In this document: one piece after another, positions 1 through 10,790 of the stretch
Layout of the letters: the number at the start of each line of letters is the position of its first letter
Position numbering within the stretch: the first letter of the stretch is position 1
Origin: Haliclona indistincta
Taxonomy: Eukaryota > Porifera > Demospongiae > Haplosclerida > Chalinidae
Direction of reading: 5' to 3'
Length of the DNA: 64,000 nucleotides
Assembly (NCBI GenBank): GCA_964017065.1
Contig: OZ024783.1
Location: 18,079,752 to 18,143,751, forward strand
Program-made: the position numbers and the translations under genes
The notes under the pieces: generated by a model
Told to the model about the DNA's origin: nothing
Databases searched by the model: none
What the model saw: only the letters and a program-made list of their open reading frames with translations

Positions 1-130
1 ACTTTACTCACAAGGTTGTACGAAGTCTCTATTTCGCTTGTGTCCACGACAGTGTCTGGCTTCTAGCTTCTTCTCACACTACCTGTTGCTCACTAAATCT
101 CGTCTGCTGCCATCTTTCTATCCGGTGAAT
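1..130 (+). pseudogene. Degenerate SLC15-like transporter 3' fragment
   Basis: The stretch aligns by eye, with many substitutions and small indels, to the intact transporter genes around 3515-3640 (the part encoding the late TM segments after the conserved large loop). No reading frame remains. It is probably the worn end of another array member lying left of the window. Confidence 0.5.
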
Positions 131-264
131 ACAACTTGTGATTGTTCACTTTTACTTAATAATAATTATTGTCTAAATGACTTCTAAGACTGCTCTTTGA
201 ATTCCATCGATAATTCTCCCACATCAAAAGTGTGTATGCACAACAATGTAATGCACACACAAGT

Positions 265-350
265 GAGTCAGTACCTCTCATTATACTAATGCTAGTCGTG
301 TTGTACATTGTAGTGGTTTTTAGCCATGACATAATATTTCTTGTGAAACT
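265..350 (+). pseudogene. Second short SLC15-like relic
   Basis: Resembles 3280-3365 of the first complete transporter (the TM segment before the variable loop). It lies after the 1-130 fragment although it corresponds to an earlier part of the gene, so the two are separate or rearranged relics. It is not coding. The remaining sequence to 615 shows nothing recognisable. Confidence 0.45.
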
Positions 351-615
351 CTGTGTTCTACACTTGTTATTATGTATACATGTAATGATGTAGTTACAAT
401 CCTTCTTTGGAGTTGTGGTACCGATCTACTTTGTTGTCAATAGAAAATTATTATTGATCTTGCACGCATGAGAGCAAACATTGTCGAATCACTTATAATA
501 TTCCCTATACAGTATACGAAACTCTGTCCATAGGCACTAGTGTATAGTGTTTTTAGGCTTGTCTTAAAAAAGCATCATTTTTATCTGACATGCTTTCTGG
601 AATTGCATTGATGCT

Positions 616-1216
616 TTAACCCTTTAACTACTAAATTATCTTGCTGAAATTTTAACCTCGTAAATGCTGACCATTTCTATCGTGAATATCTCGTGTGTCT
701 TTTGTGCTACTGGTCTCAAATTTGCGTCCTTTTACGCCAGTGAGTAGCTGCAATTGCCTATACTCAAGTCGGTCGATATGCCCCTCCCACTTCGAAAGTG
801 AAGCCAATAAAGTGCAGCGACCTCGTCAAACTTTGCTCAAAGTTAGTGCTTTGGGGCTGGCTACTGAAAAGTACATGTAAATAGCAGTGGTTTTGGTCAA
901 TGTAAAATGTAGCCCAGATCGTAGAGAATGCGCCAAAATGTGTTTTCCAAGCACCCGAAGCCATAAAATGTCCAAATTTTCTTGGCAACAATTTTGTTTT
1001 TCTTAAAATGTTGTGAATTTTGCACTGAAGCCATAGAAAAATGCCGAAGCCAATACGTTTAGTGCAGGGGACGCGCCGAAAACCGGTCAATTTTTTGTGG
1101 TTATTTGTATTCTTCAATTTGGCTTAATTTTGGGATATTTTAGCACTTTTTCATAAATTTATGCTGTCTGAAGTATGTATGACACACAATTGCGTCATTA
1201 GGGCTTAAAGAGTTAA
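616..1216. mobile_element. piggyBac-like MITE, copy 1
   Basis: About 600 bp bounded by TTAA, with inverted termini starting CCCTTTAA on the left and a slightly degraded match on the right. TTAA target sites and CCC-starting ends are the piggyBac hallmark. The same body recurs at 46208-46806 in the same orientation and, more diverged, inverted at 43998-44612. Short open frames inside are not conserved as protein, so it is probably non-autonomous. Confidence 0.75.
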
Positions 1217-1445
1217 ACAGCTTCATTTGCATTGAAATTGAAGCTTTAAAAACTAATGAAATACAGAACATAATTTAGCCGGTTTTACATAATTATTAGT
1301 AGTGTTTGTTATACTGCGCCTAAACACTTATGTGGATTATTCTAGGAAATGACCAGATTAACACTAAGTTAATCGGCATTTCGACAAATGAAAGAGAATC
1401 ATAATTATTTAGTAGTTTACTAATACACTGCATGTTGATTTCATT

Positions 1446-1530
1446 ATGCCTCGGTGGGCGGAGCCACGAGGCATACAGTAATCGTGCGTGTCTGTCTGTC
1501 TGTCTGTCTGTCTGTGTGTATGTCTGTCCG
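1446..1530. repeat. Imperfect hairpin plus (TCTG)n microsatellite
   Basis: An imperfect 28-bp hairpin (ATGCCTCG at one side, its complement at the other around a GGCGGAG loop) is followed by about six TCTG units. The layout looks like one end of a dispersed repeat. The following 1530-2160 has no gene I can support. Confidence 0.6.
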
Positions 1531-2168
1531 CTCTAGTTCTGAAAGACGGCGAAGAATCAGCTGGTGGTAATTGCAATATCGACATAACACGTTAAGAGCT
1601 CGAACTTGATGGTCTTAGATTTTTGAATTAAAGCTTTGTTCGTGAGTTATGGCGTGATTTGCTTACTTTGTTTACCGTTGCTGACGATCTGGACTCCTCC
1701 GAAGTCGAATGTGTCCATGGTTAACCGGCTAGTATATTGTAGGTTTGATCTGGACTACAGGATAGCGTGGCGGGTCCGAATAACATTCAGCAAAACCGAA
1801 AAAAGCTAGCTGCTACAAGCATGCATCATGCATGGCTGCTTTGTGCACGCCCAGCTAACTATTACACTGTGGTAGCATACTATTGGCTTCTGTTATTTTT
1901 GCCAGCTTGTATGACCATTGTACTTAATAAATCTGTTATAATCATCATCTGCTGATGGATTAGCTGTATGTAGTTGCTGTGTGTTGACGGTCAAAGCCTC
2001 ATGTCCAGTGTGCAGTATGCATGCAATTCCACCGAGGCATCTGCACCATGGTGCTTCATTTTGTGAAAGTGATGTTTTCATTTTGCCCTATCATAATTAT
2101 AACAACATACGTTCACTGTCATAGATTCAGTGGAAATTTCAAGTAGTCAATAATTAGTGCAGTTCAAC

Positions 2169-3886
2169 ATGAAGCTACGTGGTTCTCTGCTAGTGATCAT
2201 CTGCTGCCTGGTGGTGGAATTTTGTAACATCACTCGAAAAGATTACTTTTTTCTTAATGTTAATTTAACTGTTAAATTATTTGTTCAAGTTTCCCAAGGG
2301 GTACTTTTCTTGATATATCCACTCTTGGGTCATCTGACAGATGTCTACCTGACCAGGTATCGTAGCCTGAATGTTTCCTTTGTGATACTTATGCTCATCG
2401 CTTTGCTGGTGTGGTATATAGTATAGTTGATTTTACAGTGTCAAATGTAAGCAAATTGTTCATCTTTCATCATCATCAAACAGCAGTTATATCAGCCGTA
2501 ATATTTATAGTGTATATCATTGGACTGGGATTTTTTCAAGCTAATGCCATTCAGTTTGGACTGGATCAGTTAATAGAGGCTCCCACACCAAAACTGATTT
2601 CTTTCATCCACTGGTACTACTGGGCTCAGAATGTTGGCAGTTTAGTATTGTTCTATATTACAGTTCTTGGTTCGAAAATCTCTGAAGAACTCCAAGTGCA
2701 TTTGATAACAAATTTCAAAAATTACGAAAGGTATCAACGCTTAAGCAGTGTAGTAACAACTCCATTACTGATTGCATGGACTATAATTCTAACAGCAGTA
2801 CTGGTCAAATTTTGCACTACAAGAAAGTATTTCTACATTCAAAAAGCAGGTCACAATCCATTCAAGAATATCTACAAAGTGCTCAAGTACTCTTGGAAAC
2901 ACAAGGTCCCTGAGCATCGCAGTGCCTTCACCTACTGGGAGGAGGATATTCCACGCCGTATTGACCTGGGGAAGAACAAGTATGGAGGACCATTCACCAA
3001 TGAGGAGGTGGAGGACACCAAGACATTCCTACGCATCCTACCACTCCTCCTGTGTCTGTTTGGATACCATCTAGCAGGAGATGGCTACTCAGCTCCAGAT
3101 CAACTTTTGAGGACCAGCTGTCCTTCACTACCAGTACTTCTACTTATTGTTGGAAATCCACTCCACATGAGCACTCTTGTTGCAGTGGTTGGTATACCAC
3201 TGTATCGACTGGTGATTGTGAAATTGATTCCAAGACTGAAGAATGTTCGAATGCTGACAAAGATGTGGATCGGTCTGTACCTCTCACTACTGCAAGTCGT
3301 GTTGTACATCATAGTGGTTGTTAACCATGACACCACATACTGGCAGCAACATCACACTGTTATTCCTTATGAAACTCATTATTCTATCACTAGAAATTGC
3401 TATGTCATTCGTACTGGTTGTAGCTTCAATCCTCACTTAGGGTTTTGGCACTGTCAGCAATACAATGACCCAGTCGACAACACCTACCTGTGGTTCATCA
3501 TTCCTCAGCTCCTCAATGGTGTCTCTTCTCTTCTTGTCTCCATGACAGTGTTTGAGTTCATCTGTGCCCAGGCTCCTCGCACTACCCAGGGGCTGCTCAT
3601 TGGTCTATGGTATGCCACCTTCAGCATTAGGTACTTGGTAGTCAGCATCTTGGACTATTTTATCACAGAAAATAAGTCCTGCCTGATCAGTGAAGGAGTG
3701 AAGGGGTTTCTGATCCTGGTGTCTCTGGTGCTGTTCTCATGTGTGTCAAGATGCTACCGCTACCGACAGCGTGATGAGATAGTCAACGAGCAACTAATGA
3801 TTGAAGACACTCATGAGAGGTGGTTTAAACAAGAGGAGGAGTATATGCAAGAACGAAGAGAGTTGCTAAAAACCATTGAAATGTAA
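2169..3886 (+). CDS. POT/SLC15-like peptide transporter 1 (frameshifted)
   Basis: Member of the proton-coupled oligopeptide transporter (SLC15) family within the MFS, expected to move di/tripeptides or related solutes across a membrane. Seen: an N-terminal ATG (MKLRGSLLVI), a YPLLGHLTDVYLTRYRS loop resembling the POT motif between early TM helices, GFFQANAIQFGLDQL, a long charged intracellular loop (about residues 230-290), late TM segments, and a charged C-tail ending in RRELLKTIEM. The gene has no introns and is about 570 aa when compared with the intact minus-strand paralogue. Odd: one base is missing near 2405-2412 relative to copies at 38179 and 21474, so the first about 85 codons are out of frame with the rest (a -1 shift is needed). 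It may be a pseudogene, an assembly error, or recoded. An AATAAA-like signal lies near 4026. Confidence 0.8.
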
Positions 3887-4164
3887 AGTTCCGTATCACT
3901 GTGAATGACACAAAGTTTTAATAGAGTGCTTATAGTGTAATAACTTGCTTGCGTGCTAGAGAAAAAAACAGATCTTCAGGGTTAGTGTTTTGTAGACTGC
4001 TCAACTAGTTCTTAAAATTGATTAAAATAAATTGCAGTTCTGATTTCCATTATAGTATCTGTATCTTTTTATAGATTTTTGTGGAAATAATTTTATTATA
4101 ATATAATTATGTTATAAATTATTCGGGAGAGTTATTGTGCGTGCATGGGTTCAGAAATACTGAT

Positions 4165-4385
4165 AACGATACTGAGCTCCTTGAAGAGTGCAGAGTTAAT
4201 TAGTGTCATTGTTCATGATGAGATTATTGAGCTTGTGACTAGACTCATTAACTATAGAGAGCTGCAAGGTGCTCCATCTAGTCCTTCTAGACATGACGGA
4301 GTGTTTAACCAGATTTTGAAATGATAATCTCCATCACAAGAGACGTAACAGTTTTAGCAGAGAAGAAATGACAAGAAAACCATCA
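4165..4385 (-). pseudogene. Antisense relic of beta-helix gene 5' coding end
   Basis: The reverse complement matches the first about 75 codons of the downstream beta-helix gene (signal peptide, CLEGLDGVPC and YVSSHKLNNL regions) with substitutions and gaps. It lies head-to-head with the intact gene at 5327. Equivalent relics occur at 12800-13010 and 58082-58195. It is not translatable. Confidence 0.75.
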
Positions 4386-5326
4386 TACTGTAATGGCTAT
4401 GCAGTTAGTGCCACAATGCAATGAATTCTACACATTGCAAAATAAGTATAGCTACGATAATTTTCAGTTTACATATTATAGCTGTTATATAAGTTTCAGT
4501 TTTACTGTTTGTTTACTAATACAGACATTCCAATGCAGTTATGCATGTATTCATTCACTTACAGCAGTTTCACTACTTCTTGCAATCTAAAAGCGTCAAC
4601 TATAGAGCGTAAACCGTGTTCAATCTGATTCGCAATGTAATAAACTTTGCAAATAAGGCATGGATCATGCTTTACGCTTTTGTGGCTGTTGCAAGGAGCA
4701 ATCAAACCACTGTAAGCAGTGACAAGTTAACTACAGAATGAATGATACCACATTTTAAAGTTTAGCAGGTACAGTATTACAATAGTGTGAGATATACAAA
4801 TTCTAAGTGGAGTAGAATTACAGAAGAATATCCCATCAAGATGCTTGAAGGTCAATGAGAGAGAGTCAGATAGGTCATCTGACCACCATCATGCTTGAAA
4901 TCCATGCACTTCACAATCTCATAATACATGCAGAAAGGCGGTGGAGTGATTATAAGAATCGAAGTACATGTACATGTTCAGTACTATTGCTTACATTTAC
5001 ATGCATCAAGGATATGTATGTATACAGTTAGCTAGCTAGATAGGGACTATCGCCATATACATGTACATGTAGTAAACTGGTCACTCACTGTTTTTGTGAA
5101 TTTATGACACTTTGCATATTATTGACATAACAATGATATGCAGACGAGGGATGTTATCACAAACACACAATATGCAATTTGTCATCAGCACATGCAAGTA
5201 CCTGTTTGTCACATTCACTCATGTGCATAATAGAATTATAATGTGTGTATTAGTAAACATGATTTTATAGAAGTGCAAATTCTCGTAGCTATAAATTTTG
5301 TAGCATGTAAGAGACACAGCACAACC
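4386..5326. other. Conserved intergenic 5' flank of beta-helix gene 1
   Basis: No gene is seen. The segment is conserved, with indels, upstream of the other beta-helix genes (31182-31655, 12515-13780, 58200-58943), so it probably holds their promoter. Its last 100 bases, ending in ACAACC before the ATG, are the best conserved. No clear TATA box can be assigned. Confidence 0.45.
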
Positions 5327-8300
5327 ATGCGCAACCTGGTCATCATGCTGACCTTGTTGTTTCTTCTCTGCTTCAGCTGCTGCACCTTTGCGAGAGAGAT
5401 AGTCATTTCAAATTCTGGTAAAGACACTCCGGCATGTCTTGAAGGACTCGATGGAGTGCCTTGCACCTCTTTGGTTAATGTATCCCGATATGTGTCTAGT
5501 CACAAGCTGAATAATCTCATCATCAGGATCAACAACACTAACTACACTCTTCAAGGAGTTGCTAGGTTCAATGGTATAAAGAATATTACATTAACTGGTG
5601 AAGGTCGCTCACTAACTCACATTAACTGTAATAGCGAATTTGAAGCAGGAATAGTTTTTGATAACTCGTATGATATTTGCCTTCAAGATTTCACTATCAC
5701 TAATTGTTCAACCACTACCATTTTCATCAAAAGGCTGAAACAATTCCAATTAATTGCAAATTATTCAGCTATCAAAATCGATAATTGCTCTAACGTATCA
5801 GTGTTTAGTATTGCCGTAAGTAGAAGCAGAGGTCAGGGACTCACCCTGATCGATGTGAGATCAGCAGTCCACGTGAATGACTCTCATTTCACTAACAACT
5901 TGCTCACTAATCGGCAAAGGTCAGGTGGAGGCTTGCAGATTATCTTCATTTCGAAACAGCTTCGTGAACTGTACACAGACTATATCATTGATAACTGTTT
6001 GTTCAAAAACAATATTGCTAGCAACCAAACTTGTAATCCAAGTGCTGTTTTCCAGTCTACCAGTTGCGAACGAGGTGGCGGTATTCGAATCGTTCTAGGT
6101 AATGCCTGTAAAAACATCAGATTTACACTGAAAAATTGCAAATTGGAAGAAAACAAAGCCATATATGGTGGTGCAATACAAGTATACAGTCATGGCAAAG
6201 TAACTAACAATGTATTTCATCTCTACAATAATCTGATGATTAACAATATAGCTACTTGTGGTGGAGGTGGCTTTAATATTGGCTACACTGCGCGGCTAAC
6301 CAACCATTTTCTTTATCCTATAAACAACACTATAAATATTACTAACTCTTCATTTGTCGGTAATAATGCTTCTCTTGGTGGAGGAATGAACGTGTTCGTT
6401 AGCTCGGTGGGTCTGTCTCAGACATATGCAAACAACAGCCTCTTCTGCATCAATTGCACATTTAAAGGCAACAAAGCACTTGGTGGATCCGCTGCTCTTG
6501 TCAGTCGAGATTTGAGGAATGATGGATCACAGCAGAGCATCATTTCAACTCATTTCATCCACTGCACTATTGAGAGTAATCACATTATTGCCAATACAAG
6601 TAGTGCTAGAATCTCAACTGGTAGCGGAGCATTCTTCATTTCTAACTTGCCCATAATTTTTTCCGGCTTAATTGAATTCTCAGGAAACAACGGTACTGCC
6701 TTGTACTTGAATTCTGCTAGTGTTAAAATTAATAACGAGAGTGATGTCATTTTTACAAACAATTCTGGCTACCAAGGTGGAGCAGTTGCTTTAAATGGTA
6801 ATTCTCAGTTTCTGCTTGATAATAGTGCTCAGTTTTACTTCCACAACAATTCTGCCACACATTTTGGTGGAGCAATTTGCGTGTTATCTGAACGAGGATG
6901 TTCTTATCTTGGTTTTTGTTTCTTAAAGCTTAAACATCCTGATCATTATCAATCCAAACAACTTTACTTCAATTTTTCTAACAACTCTGCAACTGCGGGA
7001 AATGATATATTTTCATCATCAATATCTTTTTGCGACGATTTGTGTGGCTTTTATATGAATCGATTACTAAATCGTAATGAGCACTTTTTTAACCAGACAT
7101 GTTATGGAAATTTTACTTTTTTTGATGACCATCCAGTTACAAAAAGTATTGTAACCATGCCAGTGATTATCAAAACAAATTCTACAATGATCATACGTCC
7201 TGGAATATCAACTCCTTTAAAAATCCATCAAGTGGATGAATTGGGTGGGAAGGTAGATCATCTTTTTCCTCTCACTGCTAAAGTACAGAGTTCAAACAAG
7301 AATACCACAGTACAGCTATTGTACACTCTGATCACGAACAATAGTATTGTCCTTTTTGGAACGCCAGGTGACACAGGAACAATACTATTAGAAGGCAGCA
7401 ATGTGAGACACACTATTAAATTCAGACTTTCTCCCTGCAGTCCTGGGTATCATCTAGATAAACTTATGTGTGTCTGTAGTGCACTCCTTAAAAGTAAATT
7501 ACAAATCATCAAATGCAAGCCAAATGGAATGGCGACTGTGGATATCAATTATTGGACTGGTTATAGAAATAACTCACCACTTGGACATTTGTACACCGGA
7601 CTATGTCTAACACAGTTGTGCAACCATCATAAACTTGCTACCTGCGATACAGAAGATCGTCATTGTGTCATGCCGCCCACAAGGCCAGAACTAGAAAAAA
7701 GGATTTGTGGTGAAAACAGGCAAGGATGGCTGTGTGGAAGATGTGTTCATGATAAAGTGGTCTATTATCATTCTCATGAGTTCACTTGTGGTGACAGTAC
7801 CAATTGTCAATATGGTGTCCTTATCTACATTGTTTCTGAACTGATTCCAGTTACAATTATCTTTCTTGTCATTTTGCTCTTCAACATCAGTCTCACTTCT
7901 GGAGCTTTGTACAGCTTTGTCTTCTATGTACAAGTTGTGTCAAGACTAGACGTCACAGCATTTGGAACAATTCAAATCAAAGATCGCTTTGTGAGAACTG
8001 TACTCGAAATTGTCAAAGTAATTTTAGGTGTCTTTGCTTTTGAAATTGAAAATGAAAGTCTTGAGTTTTGCATTCTACAAACAAACACAATAATGGACCT
8101 CTTCTTGATCAAATACGCTACTCTTGCCTATGCTTTCGTACTATTCTTGGCTACCATACTCATTTTAAGAGTTTATTCATGCTATAACTGTGTTAGGCTA
8201 TGCAGAAGATGTGGAAGAAGGAACATTAAAGGCTCCATGGTAGATGGGCTGTCAGCATTCCTTGTGCTGTGCTACTTTCAATGTTCTGTTATCACCTCAA

Positions 8301-9037
8301 GCATTTTAACACCATCTTATATAATGCTTAATAATGCAGTCAAAAGAATTGTTGCTATGTACGATGGTGAGATGGACTACTTGAAAGGAGAGCACCTGTG
8401 GTTTGCTATACCTGCGTTTCTTTGCCTTATCATCATTTTGATTCCTCCACCAACCATCCTCATACTGGAACCCGTACTTACTAAGCTATTTAGCATCAAG
8501 TACTTCGCTAGAGGTCGAGTATCATGGCTGTACAACAGGTTGCGTCTCAAGCTAATGCCTTTTCTGGACTCGTTTCAGGCTTGCTTCAAGGACAGTCACC
8601 GCTACTTTGCGGGTCTGTACTTCTTGTATCGATTGTTAATCCCGTTACTCAACATATTCATCCAAACTCCTGAACACTATTACGGGATCATCGGTTGCTT
8701 ATTCTTGGTCATTCTTCTACTGCACATCTTTGTTCAACCCTACAAGAAGAAATGGCACAACCTGTTAGAGCTCTCTCTCATCATCAACATCGTGTTTCTG
8801 CTCATGATAACACTCTACAATAGTTACATACCTGACAATATACGCTTAATCAATGTGCAGCTATTTCTCATCATCCTTTCATTTGGATACATCACCGTCT
8901 ATGCAGCAATTAAGATACACCAGAAGTATCCGTTTTTCAAGAGATGCAGTCGAAAATGTTCCGTATCTAATGAAAATGTTATGTCAAATAGTTTTCCATA
9001 TCGTATGTTGGACGATGATGATACTGACAGCAATTAA
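5327..9037 (+). CDS. Beta-helix multi-TM surface protein 1
   Basis: A 1,236-aa intronless gene. The ATG in ACAACCATG is chosen because it directly precedes a signal peptide (MRNLVIMLTLLFLLCFSC, residues 1-22). Residues about 25-690 are an Asn/Ser/Thr-rich right-handed beta-helix with recurring N-x-A-x-x-GGA/GGG turns (for example KAIYGGAI, ATCGGGGF, ASLGGGM, SATHFGGAI), as in Chlamydia PMP-like and pectin-lyase-like repeats, with very many N-glycosylation sequons. Residues about 703-825 form a Cys-rich stalk including the ENRQGWLCGRC motif. From about residue 833 there are 7-9 hydrophobic segments, then a cytosolic acidic tail ending MLDDDDTDSN. A plasma-membrane receptor or adhesion role is inferred; ligand and signalling are unknown. 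Paralogues lie at 16290, 32697 and 58944. This copy is intact. Confidence 0.88.
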   Translation: MRNLVIMLTLLFLLCFSCCTFAREIVISNSGKDTPACLEGLDGVPCTSLVNVSRYVSSHKLNNLIIRINNTNYTLQGVARFNGIKNITLTGEGRSLTHINCNSEFEAGIVFDNSYDICLQDFTITNCSTTTIFIKRLKQFQLIANYSAIKIDNCSNVSVFSIAVSRSRGQGLTLIDVRSAVHVNDSHFTNNLLTNRQRSGGGLQIIFISKQLRELYTDYIIDNCLFKNNIASNQTCNPSAVFQSTSCERGGGIRIVLGNACKNIRFTLKNCKLEENKAIYGGAIQVYSHGKVTNNVFHLYNNLMINNIATCGGGGFNIGYTARLTNHFLYPINNTINITNSSFVGNNASLGGGMNVFVSSVGLSQTYANNSLFCINCTFKGNKALGGSAALVSRDLRNDGSQQSIISTHFIHCTIESNHIIANTSSARISTGSGAFFISNLPIIFSGLIEFSGNNGTALYLNSASVKINNESDVIFTNNSGYQGGAVALNGNSQFLLDNSAQFYFHNNSATHFGGAICVLSERGCSYLGFCFLKLKHPDHYQSKQLYFNFSNNSATAGNDIFSSSISFCDDLCGFYMNRLLNRNEHFFNQTCYGNFTFFDDHPVTKSIVTMPVIIKTNSTMIIRPGISTPLKIHQVDELGGKVDHLFPLTAKVQSSNKNTTVQLLYTLITNNSIVLFGTPGDTGTILLEGSNVRHTIKFRLSPCSPGYHLDKLMCVCSALLKSKLQIIKCKPNGMATVDINYWTGYRNNSPLGHLYTGLCLTQLCNHHKLATCDTEDRHCVMPPTRPELEKRICGENRQGWLCGRCVHDKVVYYHSHEFTCGDSTNCQYGVLIYIVSELIPVTIIFLVILLFNISLTSGALYSFVFYVQVVSRLDVTAFGTIQIKDRFVRTVLEIVKVILGVFAFEIENESLEFCILQTNTIMDLFLIKYATLAYAFVLFLATILILRVYSCYNCVRLCRRCGRRNIKGSMVDGLSAFLVLCYFQCSVITSSILTPSYIMLNNAVKRIVAMYDGEMDYLKGEHLWFAIPAFLCLIIILIPPPTILILEPVLTKLFSIKYFARGRVSWLYNRLRLKLMPFLDSFQACFKDSHRYFAGLYFLYRLLIPLLNIFIQTPEHYYGIIGCLFLVILLLHIFVQPYKKKWHNLLELSLIINIVFLLMITLYNSYIPDNIRLINVQLFLIILSFGYITVYAAIKIHQKYPFFKRCSRKCSVSNENVMSNSFPYRMLDDDDTDSN

Positions 9038-9371
9038 CAACAAACATGATAATGGTAATTATGTACACAAGTCATAAGAGATTATAACTTATAATTCATT
9101 AGAGAATGTTCTCAACCAGAGCAAGTAGCTACAGTCATATTTCTTAGACTGATTCTAATTATCTAAACAGAAAATAATTCTGTTTTTGATTATTTCTAAT
9201 TTTAATTTCTGTTTTACATGCTATTTAATTATTCAGTTTAGCAAATTTATGATGACATAGAACGTACATTGCCTGAAAATTTAAAGAATTCCTATAATTA
9301 CAAATTACATGTATGCGAAAAAGTTGTGAAGAAAAATTAATAGTTGAATAATTTGGAATTAGTTAAAATTT
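9038..9371. other. 3' flank of beta-helix gene 1
   Basis: A+T-rich 3' flank, nearly identical to 36426-36760 and similar to 20001-20485 and 62670-63169. It holds no gene. It probably contains the 3' UTR, but no poly(A) signal can be assigned with confidence. Confidence 0.5.
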
Positions 9372-10128
9372 GTAGTACATTGACTATCTTGTCACGCTGT
9401 CGGTAGCTTTACCTACTTGACGCACATGAGAACAGAACCAGAGACACTAGGATCAGAAAACCCTTCACTCCTTCATAGATCAGCCATTCAACAACTAGAT
9501 AGATGCTGAAGGTAGCATGCCACACACCAATGTGCAGCCCCTGGGTAGTGTGAGCAGCCTGAGCACAGATGAACTCAAACACTGTCATGGAGACAAGCAG
9601 AGAAGAGAGACCATTGAGAAGCTTGGGGATGATGAATCACAGATACGTAGGTGTTGTAAACTGGGTCATTGTACTGCTGAATATTTTCCCGATGAAGTTC
9701 TTCACTAAAATCACTACCTGCATGAAAAATAAAGCATTGTCTATTGTTAGTAGTCTAGTTGCATTAGGAAAATTTGTATGATGTTGCTGCCAATAATTTA
9801 TGTAGTGTCATGGTTAAAAACAACAATACGACTTGCAGTTGTGAGAGGTACAGACCGATCCACATTATTGTCAGCATTCAAACATGAACGACAGAGCAAG
9901 TACCGTAACCCTTGTGCATGCGCTGAGGGTTAATTAATAACAGTGATTCCAATAATAAAAGAATTATAAACTATGTTAGTTTTAGTTATTGTGTCATTTG
10001 TTATACTGCATGTTTACCGTGTTATGTGTTGCAAAGGCATTTGTTGAAGAATAAAACAAAGCTGAACTGTCAACATACCGTGAGCCCAGTAGTACCAGTG
10101 GTGGTAACTGATCCAATCCAAACTGAAA
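9372..10128 (-). pseudogene. Antisense SLC15-like 3' relic
   Basis: The reverse complement matches the C-terminal half of the transporter: 9372-9886 covers the tail through the TM before the variable loop, and 10055-10128 covers the AQNVGSL and FGLDQL region with internal deletions. Frames are broken throughout. An almost identical copy lies at 36761-37517, and less similar ones at 20486-21085 and 63170-63800. Confidence 0.8.
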
Positions 10129-10465
10129 GGCATCGCCATAGACATTTCCATGCTCAGAATAATCGTCTGATCAATCCTAGACATCTGCAGAATCTTGAGA
10201 AACGCTAAAACAGCGAAGATCTGAAACGGCTCCCTGAGCCTGAGTAGCAACTGATCTTGATTTTAGTCGTCAAGCAAGCAGTCCCGGCGACCGTTTTCAT
10301 AGACTTCCTACAAGCGCTTACACTTCAGAGTCACTTAGAGATAGTTAAAATGCAGTAGACATGTATAACAACAGAGATGTGTGCGAAAACTCATTTTCAC
10401 ACATGAGTAGCCGCCATCTTAATTCGAGGTCAACCCTACGTATCATTGGCGATCGGCAATGATAA
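10129..10465 (-). mobile_element. Helentron-type 5'-end fragment (copy at SLC15 relic)
   Basis: Read on the minus strand it begins TTATCATTGCC, forms a 9-bp hairpin with loop GATC (10442-10463), then has ACGTAGGGTTGA and AAGATGGCGGC (10410-10420). It is the reverse complement of 24979-25325. It has replaced or invaded the antisense transporter relic. The same insertion is present at 37518-37854, so it predates the array duplication. Confidence 0.65.
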
Positions 10466-10790
10466 CAATATCCTTTTATGACTTTGAAATTATTTTGATC
10501 AAGGAACCGAAACAGAATTCACCACCGAGTGGTGTACAAACATGAATGTGATGACGCTAACAAGTTGACATCATGCTCCATTTATGTTAGCCCTGTACAT
10601 AATTATAGCAGCTAGTTTACTAATGCAGTGCATGTTGATTTCATTTATTGAAAGTGTCCTTTTTCATTTTGCACAAACATATCAACATACGACTTGCAGT
10701 TGTGACGTACATAATATTATGTACAAACACTGTCATAGATTCACTTATACAGTGTATGTTTCAAGTAGTCAATAGTAAGAGCAGTTCGAC
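10466..10790. other. 5' flank of SLC15-like gene 2
   Basis: No gene is seen. The last about 200 bases resemble the upstream region of the first transporter (2095-2168) and are nearly identical to 37855-38178, so promoter elements of the transporter are expected here. Confidence 0.4.

Noticed and set aside
764..1117. Minus-strand 117-aa open frame, with a similar one at 46365-46643
   Set aside because: Both lie in copies of the same MITE, share only patches of sequence by DNA homology, and shift frame relative to each other.
2400..2430. Programmed -1 frameshifting in transporter 1 (and at 11020-11050 in transporter 2)
   Set aside because: No X-XXY-YYZ slippery heptamer is present in the right phase at either site and no obvious downstream pseudoknot. 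Kept only as a possibility in the findings.
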